A stretch of DNA of 64,000 nt. Source: Leptolyngbya sp. NIES-3755. Its GTDB lineage: Bacteria > Cyanobacteriota > Cyanobacteriia > Leptolyngbyales > Leptolyngbyaceae. The notes beneath the pieces were generated by a model. That model saw nothing but the letters and a program-made list of their open reading frames with translations, had not been told where the DNA came from and searched no databases. Made by a program: the position numbers and the translations under genes. Position 1 is the first letter of the stretch. Every line of letters starts with the position of its first letter. Positions 7,870 to 16,019 of the stretch are shown one piece after another. The stretch lies in NCBI GenBank assembly GCA_001548435.1, contig AP017308.1, forward strand, positions 691,030 through 755,029. The letters run 5' to 3'.

Positions 7870-10128
7870 ATGAATGTAGCGGCATCTCTCCCAACGATTG
7901 ACTTTGCTTTACCAGAATGGCTGCGTGAGTGTTTCCTCAAACGCTCCGATGACTCCCAACTCGATCGAGATTTAATCTGCCGTGCATTTGAGTTTGCCTA
8001 CCAATTGCATGAGGGGCAAAAGCGGGCATCTGGCGAACCGTATATTGCTCATCCAGTTGCGGTTGCAGGAATATTGAGAGACTTTGGCGGCAGCGGTACG
8101 ATGATCGCTGCTGGTTTTTTACATGATGTGGTCGAAGATACCGATGTCACTCCAGAAGAGATCGAGCAGCGCTTTGGGACTGAGGTTCGATGTTTGGTCG
8201 ATGGAGTCACGAAGCTATCGAAGTTTAATTTTTCTAGTAAAACTGAGCGACAGGCAGAAAATTTCCGTCGAATGTTCCTGGCAATGGCGCAAGACATTCG
8301 TGTGATTGTGGTCAAACTTGCCGATCGACTTCACAATATGCGAACGCTTGAGCATCTTGCTCCAGAGAAACAACAACGAATCTCGCTCGAAACTCGTGAA
8401 ATTTTTGCGCCGTTAGCAAACCGTTTGGGGATTGGAAATATCAAATGGGAGCTTGAAGACCTTGCATTTAAGTATCTTGAAACCGAGGCTTATCGAGATA
8501 TTCAGAGATTAGTGTCGGAAAAACGTGCCGATCGAGAAGCGAGATTGAGCGAAGTGGCGGAAATCTTCAAGCGTCGGCTTGATCAAGTCGGGGTGCAGTG
8601 CATCGAAGTCAGTGGCAGACCGAAGCATCTTTACGGCATTTATCAAAAGATGCAGCGTCAGCAAAAAGGCTATGAGCAAATTTATGATGTGGCGGCTGTC
8701 CGAATTATTGTTGAGAACAATGATGAATGCTATCGCGCTTTAGCGATCGTGCATGATACCTTTCGCCCCATTCCCGGACGCTTCAAAGACTATATCGGAC
8801 TTCCCAAATCGAATCGTTACCAATCGCTGCATACGGTTGTGATTGGCGATGCCGGTCGTCCTTTAGAAGTTCAGATTCGCACCCTCGAAATGCACCGCGT
8901 CGCAGAATACGGGATTGCTGCACACTGGAAATATAAAGAGTCGGGTGGTTCTAATGCTCAACTCTCTAGCGATGATGAGAAGTTCACTTGGTTGCGTCAG
9001 TTGCTCGACTGGCAAAACGATCTCAAAGATGCTCAAGAATATTTAGAAAGCATTAAAGACAATCTCTTTGATGGCGATGTCTATGTGTTCACCCCCAAAG
9101 GAGAAGTCGTTTCGCTCAGTCCTCGATCGACTCCGGTGGATTTTGCTTATCGCATTCACACTGAAGTAGGAAATCATTGTGCGGGTGCAAAAGTCAACGG
9201 TCGCATGGTTCCACTCGATACGCAACTGCGAATGGGCGACATTGTGGAAGTCATGACACAGAAGAATGCACGTCCGAGTTTGGACTGGCTAAACTTCGTC
9301 GTGACAACGGGTGCGAGAAACCGAATTCGACAAGCTTATAAGCGATCGCATCATGATGAGAATGTCTTGCGCGGTCGGGACATGCTCGAAAAAGAACTCG
9401 GCAAAAATGGCTTTGAAGCCTTGATGAAATCGGCTCCCATGTTAGCGGCGGCTGAACGATGTAACTATCACAGCGTTGAGGATTTCGTCGCTGCGGTGGG
9501 CTATGGCGAAATCACGTTGAATCTGGCACTCAATCGGATTCGAGATGCCGTCAAAACCCAACAGTTACTTTCTCAGCCTGCACCTGCTGTATCGGATAGT
9601 TTGGCGAATGATGTTGCACTGTTGCCGACTGCGCCCAGAGCCGTTCCTGCACCGACGACGACAAAATATCCGATCGCAGGTGTCGAGGGCTTGCTCCATT
9701 ACATGGCAGGCTGTTGTCATCCGCTGCCTGGAGAATCGATTATCGGAGTCGTCACCCGGAGTAATCGCGGCATTGCGATTCATCGTCAAGGCTGTCCGAA
9801 TGTCGATGCGATTCCGGGAGACCGTTTAGTGCCCCTAAGCTGGAATCAAACCCAACACATCTCTGGACGCGCTCAAACTTATCCGATCGACATTCAAATC
9901 GAAGTGATCGATCGAGTTGGAGTTCTGAAAGATATTCTCTCCCGACTCACCGACAACAATATCAATGTGCGAAATGCCCAAGTCAAAACCTTCCCCGATC
10001 AAACGGCAGTGATTGACCTGGGCATTGATATTTGTGACCATCCGCAGCTAGAACGTACCTTCGCTCAAATTAAGAAAATGACCGATGTGCTGAATATGCG
10101 GCGGGTCAGTCAAGTGGATGAAGCTTAG
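7870..10128 (+). CDS. spoT: Bifunctional (p)ppGpp synthetase/hydrolase RelA/SpoT
   Basis: The 752-residue protein is a full-length long Rsh. The HD hydrolase domain is intact (IAHPVAVAGILRDFGG, AGFLHDVVEDTD, KLADRLHNMRTL). It is followed by the synthetase domain (GRPKHLYGIYQKMQRQ, IYDVAAVRIIV, RYQSLHTVVIG, residues ~240-390), a TGS domain (DVYVFTPKGEVVSL) and a C-terminal ACT domain (IDIQIEVIDRVGVLKDIL). Both active sites look functional, so it can make and degrade the alarmone in nutrient or light stress. The start ATG at 7870 follows a long promoter region with palindromes. It is cytoplasmic and apparently monocistronic. Confidence 0.95.
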   Translation: MNVAASLPTIDFALPEWLRECFLKRSDDSQLDRDLICRAFEFAYQLHEGQKRASGEPYIAHPVAVAGILRDFGGSGTMIAAGFLHDVVEDTDVTPEEIEQRFGTEVRCLVDGVTKLSKFNFSSKTERQAENFRRMFLAMAQDIRVIVVKLADRLHNMRTLEHLAPEKQQRISLETREIFAPLANRLGIGNIKWELEDLAFKYLETEAYRDIQRLVSEKRADREARLSEVAEIFKRRLDQVGVQCIEVSGRPKHLYGIYQKMQRQQKGYEQIYDVAAVRIIVENNDECYRALAIVHDTFRPIPGRFKDYIGLPKSNRYQSLHTVVIGDAGRPLEVQIRTLEMHRVAEYGIAAHWKYKESGGSNAQLSSDDEKFTWLRQLLDWQNDLKDAQEYLESIKDNLFDGDVYVFTPKGEVVSLSPRSTPVDFAYRIHTEVGNHCAGAKVNGRMVPLDTQLRMGDIVEVMTQKNARPSLDWLNFVVTTGARNRIRQAYKRSHHDENVLRGRDMLEKELGKNGFEALMKSAPMLAAAERCNYHSVEDFVAAVGYGEITLNLALNRIRDAVKTQQLLSQPAPAVSDSLANDVALLPTAPRAVPAPTTTKYPIAGVEGLLHYMAGCCHPLPGESIIGVVTRSNRGIAIHRQGCPNVDAIPGDRLVPLSWNQTQHISGRAQTYPIDIQIEVIDRVGVLKDILSRLTDNNINVRNAQVKTFPDQTAVIDLGIDICDHPQLERTFAQIKKMTDVLNMRRVSQVDEA

Positions 10129-10328
10129 CTCTGGTCGTGAAAAATTCACGCGATCGTAATCTTGCTTAAGAAAACGAGAAAACCCTAACAACTTCAGGCT
10201 TTCTTTCGATCGAACTTTATTTTTCAATGCCATACTGGTTGGACGGCTTCGGAATGTCAAAAATCAGTCTTTAGATAGTTGATATCCCGAACTTGTTCAA
10301 CTCCAAGCACAGATTACTCGACCCTCGC

Positions 10329-10529
10329 ATGAATTATTCTTTCGATGGCTTCCCATGGTGGGACTACTTGAACCAGCATTTGTTTGATCCGGAGCGTCCG
10401 TTTATCTGGAATCTCGAAAAGTTTCGATACGTGCATCGCGTTCAGAAATTAGAACGATGTTGGGAGCGATCGGAGGTGTATCTCCTAGAACATTGTTGGC
10501 GACAAGAAACTGACGAAAAGAATACATAA
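10329..10529 (+). CDS. Small hypothetical protein
   Basis: A 66-codon frame begins at the ATG at 10329 (MNYSFDGFPWWDYLNQHLFD); an upstream in-frame start at 10293 would add 12 residues. It is rich in Trp, Tyr, Arg and Glu, looks like a compact helical cytoplasmic protein, and has no motif I recognise. Support comes from its composition and from a terminator-like hairpin just after its stop. It may still be non-coding. Confidence 0.45.
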   Translation: MNYSFDGFPWWDYLNQHLFDPERPFIWNLEKFRYVHRVQKLERCWERSEVYLLEHCWRQETDEKNT

Positions 10530-10536
10530 AAGGTAT

Positions 10537-10576
10537 AAGGTGCGAGGTATTTTCAGCCCCGCACCTTTCACTTTTT
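10537..10576. terminator. Bidirectional terminator hairpin
   Basis: AAGGTGCG (10537-10544) pairs with CGCACCTT (10560-10567), followed by a T-rich stretch (CACTTTTTCT). It lies between the small ORF and the convergent lysozyme gene and can serve both. Confidence 0.6.
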
Positions 10577-11575
10577 CTATTGCTGTCTCCAGCGTCGAGC
10601 AAAATCATCCAACACAGGTTTAGAAATTTGACTTTGCAACCACTTTAAAGCTGCGTCCTGATGGGCTGCGCCACGATAAGACTTACACACATTGATTAAA
10701 TCGAGTGTGGCTGGAAAAGCTGGAGTGGGAGTCGGTGTAGGAGCCGTAGGAGTGGTTGGCTTTGTCGCTTGTAGAGCCGCCCAAGTTGCTGCTCCAACAA
10801 TGCCATCTGCCGCTAAATTTTTTGCTCTCTGAAACGCAATCACTTGAGCTTTCGTTTTCGGACCAAAATCTCCATCGGGCGTTCCAATATCAAAGCCTTG
10901 AGATTCTAGTAACGTTTGCATTTCTTGAACGACATTCCCTTCACAGCCTTGCCTCAAAGGAACACGACCTTTCAATAATCTTTGTAATCCATCCAAATCG
11001 CCATTGAATTGATTCAAATCGACGTTGCCAGCAATGCCCCGCAGGGTCCCAGATTCAGAATATTGATGGAACGTCCATCTACTCCAAGTTGCAGGAAGAT
11101 AGGGCGATCGCGTTCCAAAATTCGCCACCCACAGCGGATACTCTGCAAACTGTTTCGGATTTCTCAATTTATCTTCCCAAAACACCGGAAACGTATAGAG
11201 AATTGGTTTGCGTCCGGTTTTGGCTTCGACAATATTCATCCATTGCAAGGCTCGATCGATCACCGTTGCCGCGCTTAATCCGTCATCGATTTCGAGGTCG
11301 AGCACCGGAGGCAAATCGAAAGGTTCGATCGTTTGCACCGCTTGTAAAAAATTATTTGCTTGAGTGGCTGGATCGCGACCGGGGCGGAAGAAATGATATG
11401 CGCCTCGGACAATTCCCACCGATCGCATTCCTGACCAGTTGCGGGTGAATTTGTCATCGCGGCTGGTTGCGCCTTCGGTGGCTTTGGCAAAGCCGTAGAA
11501 TACACCTTGACTGGCGACAGTTGCCCAATCGACATCACCTTGATAAGTCGAGATATCTATCCCTAATAGAGCCAT
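10577..11575 (-). CDS. GH25 lysozyme with peptidoglycan-binding domain
   Basis: The 332-residue protein has a glycoside hydrolase 25 domain (residues 1-205): GIDISTYQGDVDW at the start, AYHFFRPG, the acidic strand PPVLDLEID, and the closing VDLNQFNGDLDGL. These are the barrel ends of Chalaropsis-type muramidases. Residues 208-270 form a PG_binding_1 repeat (QGCEGNVVQEMQTLL), followed by a Pro/Thr linker and a small C-terminal helical module. No signal peptide is present, because the protein starts directly with the catalytic barrel. Export would therefore need another route or cell lysis, as for phage endolysins. Role: cleavage of the MurNAc-GlcNAc bond in peptidoglycan. Confidence 0.88.
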   Translation of the reverse strand: MALLGIDISTYQGDVDWATVASQGVFYGFAKATEGATSRDDKFTRNWSGMRSVGIVRGAYHFFRPGRDPATQANNFLQAVQTIEPFDLPPVLDLEIDDGLSAATVIDRALQWMNIVEAKTGRKPILYTFPVFWEDKLRNPKQFAEYPLWVANFGTRSPYLPATWSRWTFHQYSESGTLRGIAGNVDLNQFNGDLDGLQRLLKGRVPLRQGCEGNVVQEMQTLLESQGFDIGTPDGDFGPKTKAQVIAFQRAKNLAADGIVGAATWAALQATKPTTPTAPTPTPTPAFPATLDLINVCKSYRGAAHQDAALKWLQSQISKPVLDDFARRWRQQ

Positions 11576-11666
11576 GATTGAAACCTTTTAAAACTTTGCT
11601 AGTGGGTACATTCACAATTCGGAGTGAGGATTCCCCAAGTTTGCCGAAGATCCTGTGAAGATGCGA

Positions 11667-12575
11667 TTAAATTGAATGTTGAATCCAACGGCTGAGAATT
11701 TGATTGCCCTGGACATTCAGATGAATGTGATCGCGATAAAGCGTTGAAGGATCAGCCGATTCTGCTTTGAACACAGGTAGAAAGTCGATGTATTCAATGT
11801 TCTCGGCTTGTGTCATTTCAGTTAATCGCTGACGCGCCGTAATTTCGTAATCGCGGGGTCCGGAGGTGATTTCTCGCAATAAAGGGGTCATTGCTAAGAC
11901 GAATTTTGCTTGGTTTTGATTCGCAATGTCTCGAATTTGCCGAATCGCGTCTAGGATGATGCCGACCCGATCGCCGCCTTCAGCATGAATTTTCTTCAAT
12001 TCCGCAGGCAGTTCTCGTGCAGGTAAAAGATATCGATCGACGACTTCAAAAATCGCACTCACAGGTTTGCGATCGGGATAACTGCGATCGCGTCCCACGC
12101 CCAGCGATGTCGGTTGCGTTCCAAATAAATCATCGGTATTGATTACCAGAACAATGACCTCTGCATGAAACGTTCCAAATCGCTTGAGATAGGCGAGTTC
12201 ATTCCGAGGCGACCAAGAATTTGCAGAAGCATTGAGAACTTCTAGACGGTCATTTGATCGCTGAATCATCTCTGAAACGATATCGTTCTGATCCGTCCAC
12301 CATCCCCCATTAATAATCGAATCTCCAAGCATCAAAATTCGCTGAGTTCCGATTTCGGGTTCGGGTGCAAAATTGGGCGATCGCATTGAGTATTTGTTAA
12401 TTTCAATTCGGTTCCCAAATCGTTTCACCGATTGATTTGGAGCGAGTAAATAGCCAATTTCGGGATCGCCAATGTAAAGCAACGGATCACCGAAACCAAA
12501 TCGAAATCGCAGTATGAGTTCTAGAAGAATAAGCGCGATCGCAAAAAGTACGATCGCGAGACGAATCCAATTCAT
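11667..12575 (-). CDS. SGNH-family hydrolase, membrane-anchored
   Basis: The 302-residue protein has an N-terminal membrane helix (about 5-23) and then an SGNH/GDSL-like domain: RILMLGDSIINGG (block I with nucleophile Ser), LNASANSWSPRNEL, VLVINTDDLF, and the C-terminal YRDHIHLNVQGNQIL carrying the catalytic Asp and His pair. It most likely acts on the periplasmic side as an esterase or acyl-transfer enzyme on polysaccharide or lipid. The substrate is unknown. It is followed downstream by the GH25 gene on the same strand with a ~90-base gap. Confidence 0.75.
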   Translation of the reverse strand: MNWIRLAIVLFAIALILLELILRFRFGFGDPLLYIGDPEIGYLLAPNQSVKRFGNRIEINKYSMRSPNFAPEPEIGTQRILMLGDSIINGGWWTDQNDIVSEMIQRSNDRLEVLNASANSWSPRNELAYLKRFGTFHAEVIVLVINTDDLFGTQPTSLGVGRDRSYPDRKPVSAIFEVVDRYLLPARELPAELKKIHAEGGDRVGIILDAIRQIRDIANQNQAKFVLAMTPLLREITSGPRDYEITARQRLTEMTQAENIEYIDFLPVFKAESADPSTLYRDHIHLNVQGNQILSRWIQHSI

Positions 12576-12635
12576 CCGGGGGTTGGGTAAATTTCTTTAC
12601 CATCTTGACCGCTGTTGACTGAATTGATGCAGAAA

Positions 12636-13241
12636 TTATGCAGCTTGACGGTTTTCCACAGGTCTTCTCAAAGCTTCAGCAACCAGATTGATCGATCGCT
12701 TATCCGTCACCATCCAGGCATGAAGCGGCACGTGAATTTGAATCGATTCGCCCACCGGCAAGACTGAACTATTTGCAGGCACGATGATGCTATCCATCGG
12801 AGTCCAAATCGAGGTGAAATTAATCCGATCGAGCATCTTCACATCTCGGTTCAAATCGTTCAAAAACTTGCTATTCGGTCGCATCTGAACACAGCCTGGA
12901 CGCTGAGAAAGATATGCCGCGATCGTGCCATTGTGCGGTGATGAAATCGTGACATAACGTTGAACTCGACTGATCCCTCCTAAGCGTTGAACATAGTATC
13001 GGCTCACCAATCCACCCATACTGAATCCAACCAAATCAAACGGCTGACCCGCAGGTAATGTCACATCAATGAAATTTGCTAACTGCTGTGCTAAGTGTTC
13101 TAGCTTGCTATCTCCATTCGCAGGTAGCAAATCCAATCCGTGAGTTTGCCAACCCATTCGATCGAGTTGTCCAGTCATCGTCTTGAACAGCGAGAAAGTA
13201 TCGGTGATGCCATGAACTAACACAACGGGATTGAGAGCCAT
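12636..13241 (-). CDS. Small alpha/beta-hydrolase lipase
   Basis: The 201-residue protein carries the lipase signature of the LipA/EstA type: the oxyanion segment PVVLVHGITDT at the N-terminus, the nucleophile elbow GFSMGG (Ser ~72), and a C-terminal HAWMV providing the histidine. The Asp is probably in the TPMDSIIVP segment. No signal peptide is seen, so it is likely a cytoplasmic esterase or lipase. It is short for the family but has all the core parts. It lies upstream of the SGNH gene on the same strand. Confidence 0.8.
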   Translation of the reverse strand: MALNPVVLVHGITDTFSLFKTMTGQLDRMGWQTHGLDLLPANGDSKLEHLAQQLANFIDVTLPAGQPFDLVGFSMGGLVSRYYVQRLGGISRVQRYVTISSPHNGTIAAYLSQRPGCVQMRPNSKFLNDLNRDVKMLDRINFTSIWTPMDSIIVPANSSVLPVGESIQIHVPLHAWMVTDKRSINLVAEALRRPVENRQAA

Positions 13242-13324
13242 AGATTGATCGAGAAAAACCTACTTAATAAGCTACTGTTTCTCGTCAAAATTAGCACAGC
13301 AAAATAGACAGCCGCTCAAATGTC

Positions 13325-13759
13325 CTATTCGGCAATTTCGTCTTGCGATCGCTCACTCCCATTGCGCCGTTTCGCTTTCGGAATCGACTCTGGATCGCGA
13401 ACACTCGGTGGCTCTTTCAAGATGACAATCAATCCTGAAAAGCCCGTTTCTAAACTGGTACGATTCAGTAATTGAACCACCGAAGTTGATCCAATTTCTT
13501 CGATCAATGCAATGATTTCGGCTTTCATTCCTTCTTCGAGTTCAGCCCGAAACATTTCTGCTACTTCCTGTCGTCCAGAATTTACCAGAAATCGTTCAGC
13601 CGGAGTCGAAATTTGTTCAAGCACGATCGCCAGTTTTTCATCAAAAAATTGACAGGTTACTTTCTCAGGATGTTGTCCAGTTCGCTCTCGATAAAGCGCC
13701 TGAAGTCGTTGCCCAATCGTGCGTTCGATCTGTCCACGGGTCGGATTCTCGTTGATCAT
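13325..13759 (-). CDS. DUF2294 (MpsC-type) domain protein
   Basis: From the ATG at 13759 the protein has 144 residues: MINENPTRGQIERTIGQRLQ, then DUF2294 hallmarks (ERTGQHPEKVTCQFFDEKLA, AERFLVNSGRQEVAEMFR). Pfam links the family to the MpsC component of a sodium-translocating system in staphylococci, but in cyanobacteria its role is unknown. It is soluble with a charged Ser/Arg/Glu tail. An upstream TTG would add three residues. Confidence 0.75.
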   Translation of the reverse strand: MINENPTRGQIERTIGQRLQALYRERTGQHPEKVTCQFFDEKLAIVLEQISTPAERFLVNSGRQEVAEMFRAELEEGMKAEIIALIEEIGSTSVVQLLNRTSLETGFSGLIVILKEPPSVRDPESIPKAKRRNGSERSQDEIAE

Positions 13760-13925
13760 ACCTACCAATTTTTGAATAAACTTTGATGAAATGGTTTGAA
13801 AAAAGATTTAATCTAATGTCAAAGTAAAAAGTCTGAACCTACTTCTCCTCTATCGGCAGAAAGGATTTTGATTCAAGACGGTGAGTAATGTCATCCGGTT
13901 ATTTCTTTGAGTTGAGAGTGTGTTT

Positions 13926-14843
13926 ATGTCGATTCGATCGTTCTTGAAAATCAGTTTAATTTCCACCAGTTTCTTCGTGTTTTCTCCTGTTGTCTTCTCG
14001 GTTCAAGCGGCTCCCCTTCAACTGGCTCAAGCTGCTAGACCTTCGGCGGAAGGACAAGTCAATCAAGGCTTAACTTACATTCAACAAGGCAAACTGAATG
14101 AAGCGATCGCGGCGTTTCGCGATGCCATTCGGATCAATCCCAAGTTAGCAGCGGCTCACTACAATCTCGGTCTGGCGCTGCGTCAAGCAGGACAATTACA
14201 ACCGTCTGCGGATGCGTTTTATCAAGCTACTCAAGCTGATCCAAAGTTTGCGTTGGCGTATGCGAATTTGGGTGCAGCATTGTTAGAAGGTGGAAACATG
14301 AAACAGGCACGAGACTATCTTGCACGGGCGATCGAGCTTGATCCACGATCGGGCGTTGCCCAGTACAATTTCGGCTTGGTGCTGATGCAGGAAAAGAACT
14401 ATGCAAGAGCCGCTCAAGCCTTTCAAAGAGCCGCAGTCCTGACTCCAAGCGCTCCTGAACCGTTGTTTCAATTGGGTCAAGCGAATCAACAACAAGGCAA
14501 GTTTAAAGAAGCGATCGCGGCTTTTCAACAAGCGATTCAGCGCAATCCGAACTATGTGGAAGCGCATTATAGTATCGGATTGGTCGAATACTATCAGAAC
14601 AATCTAGACCAAGCCCTGGCTGCCTTTCGCAAAGCAACTCAACTGAATCCGAAGTTTGCAAACGGGTACTATGCAGCAGGATTAGTTTTTGTGCGGCAGA
14701 ACAAGTTTGCGGATGCGGAACGAGTGTTGAAATTTGCCAAAGATCTGTTCACGGCTCAAGGAAATACCGCTTGGGCGAAGAAAACGGATCAACAGTTACA
14801 GCAGCTTGAACGGATTGGACAAGGGAAGATGAAAGTGCGATAG
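13926..14843 (+). CDS. Exported TPR protein
   Basis: Starting at the ATG at 13926 (a GTG lies two codons upstream) the protein has 305 residues: a signal peptide ending near VFSVQAAPLQLAQA, then six or seven tetratricopeptide repeats with the usual A-x-Y-N-L-G and D/N-P spacing (IAAFRDAIRINPKLAAAHYN, AFYQATQADPKFALAYANLG, and so on). It is likely a periplasmic scaffold that binds protein partners. No partner gene is adjacent. A long hairpin follows 7 bases after its stop. Confidence 0.85.
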   Translation: MSIRSFLKISLISTSFFVFSPVVFSVQAAPLQLAQAARPSAEGQVNQGLTYIQQGKLNEAIAAFRDAIRINPKLAAAHYNLGLALRQAGQLQPSADAFYQATQADPKFALAYANLGAALLEGGNMKQARDYLARAIELDPRSGVAQYNFGLVLMQEKNYARAAQAFQRAAVLTPSAPEPLFQLGQANQQQGKFKEAIAAFQQAIQRNPNYVEAHYSIGLVEYYQNNLDQALAAFRKATQLNPKFANGYYAAGLVFVRQNKFADAERVLKFAKDLFTAQGNTAWAKKTDQQLQQLERIGQGKMKVR

Positions 14844-14850
14844 AAGCTCG

Positions 14851-14952
14851 TTGAATGAGCGATCGTACAAGTTACGGGCAGACTCCATCGCAACGATCGA
14901 CTCTCATCGACCCGCAATTCTGCACGGACTCTTTGCGCGATCGCTCATTCAA
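14851..14952. repeat. 15-bp perfect inverted repeat with 72-base loop
   Basis: TTGAATGAGCGATCG (14851-14865) and CGATCGCTCATTCAA (14938-14952) are exact inverted arms. The element starts 8 bases after the stop of the TPR gene and ends just before the TnpB element. It may be the TPR gene's terminator, a small hairpin element, or a structured RNA. No T-run follows. Confidence 0.6.
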
Positions 14953-15082
14953 AAGAATCACAAGAAATAAGCGGTAGTCTTGGAAGCCCAGCGTATATGC
15001 GACCTGGGAGGAAAAAACACACGAGCGGATTTATCCGCCTACTTCTTCCGGGATCTCCGCGATTTCTGATGGATAATAAGTT

Positions 15083-16008
15083 ATGTTCAGAAGTGAGGTT
15101 TTTGAATCCGTGGAACAAGTTCTGACCATAGTTTGCAAGCTTCAACCAAGCGTAAAGCAGGTGTCGAAAATCGATGCGTTGCTGCAAGGGTTCTCGGATG
15201 GCTGTAACTATGCAAATCAGACTGTTAAAGCGGGTGTAACCAGCAAAACCGCGATTCAGAATTTGGTTTATCAGGACTTGCGAGAACAGTTCCAACTCAG
15301 CGCAAATCAGGCGGTACGAGTCTGTGCGCGTGTGGGAGCGAATCGTAAGACTGCCAAACAAAAGAGCAAGCCAGTTAAGACGTTCAAGCCAACGAGCGCG
15401 GATTACGATGCTCGAATCTTCTCGTTTCGTGAGAAAGATTGGACAGTAAGCCTGACTTTGCTCAACTGTCGGGAACACATCAAGATTGCTGCTGGCAACT
15501 ACCAAAGAGGCAAGCTGAAAGGACGTAAACCGACATCTGCTCAACTGTGCAAGCATCGTGACGGGCAATACTACATCCATATCCAACTTAAGGACGAAAC
15601 GCCTGAACCAATCAAGGCAAAAAACGTGATCGGTGTGGACTTTGGGCGTAGAGATATTGCCGTGACCTCTGACGGAGAACGATGGGACGGTCAACCCATT
15701 CAGAACGTTAGAGACAAATTTTCCAAGACGAGAGCGTCGCTCCAAGCAAAGGTCTCGAAAGGCACAAGAACGACTCGGAGACGAGTCAGAAATATCTTGA
15801 AACGGCTGTCGGGACGTGAGCAACGCTATCAAACCTGGTTGAACCACAACATCAGCAAGAAAGTCATTGAAACTGCCAAATCTCAAAGCGCCATTGTCGC
15901 GATATTTCTAAACTTGGGGCAGTCCTTGTAAGCCTGCCTAGAGGCTCAGTCTTAGCTTGTCCTTTGGATGAGCCAAGACTAGGGCTACTGAAAGCCCCGT
16001 GTCTTTAG
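15083..16008 (+). pseudogene. tnpB: TnpB (IS605 OrfB) with internal deletion and frameshift
   Basis: The open frame 15083-15931 encodes 282 residues that match TnpB from the N-terminus (LTIVCKLQPSVKQVSKIDAL) through the helical domain and RuvC-I (VIGVDFGRRDIAVTSDG) up to SQSAIVAI. There the normal EDLTGIR (RuvC-II glutamate), zinc ribbon and RuvC-III are missing. The frame then reads FLNLGQSL and stops. In the +2 frame, from 15904 to the TAG at 16006-16008, the DNA encodes ISKLGAVLVSLPRGSVLACP and then a LGLLKAPCL ending, the normal C-terminal tail of cyanobacterial TnpB. About 100 codons were lost and the tail left out of frame. The product cannot be an active RNA-guided nuclease. Confidence 0.9.
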
Positions 16009-16019
16009 ACCGGGGAAGC
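15904..16019 (+). ncRNA. Candidate omega-RNA (TnpB guide RNA) scaffold at the right end
   Basis: In TnpB systems the guide RNA scaffold overlaps the 3' end of tnpB and the right end, with the guide just beyond. Here the 3' coding remnant and the terminal hairpin are preserved, so a scaffold-like transcript could still form. Its guide would begin around 16020, inside the 3' end of glk. Expression is not shown by the sequence. Confidence 0.35.

Larger units (their letters stand above)
14960..16019 (+). mobile_element. Degenerate IS200/IS605-type tnpB element
   Basis: The element consists of a possible left-end region with hairpins (CCCAGCG/CGACCTGGG imperfect arms near 14989-15010, GCGGAT/ATCCGC near 15026-15039), a tnpB with an internal deletion, and a typical right end. 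The right end has a CCCC-GTCT-TT-AGAC-GGGG hairpin at about 15995-16014, which directly abuts the stop codon of glk. There is no tnpA, so this is an IS1341-like, TnpB-only element. Exact ends cannot be fixed without comparing an empty site; the left boundary is approximate. Confidence 0.7.

Noticed and set aside
14945-15886. Long minus-strand ORF (313 codons) opposite tnpB
   Set aside because: It is the antisense shadow of the tnpB coding sequence and has no recognisable domain.
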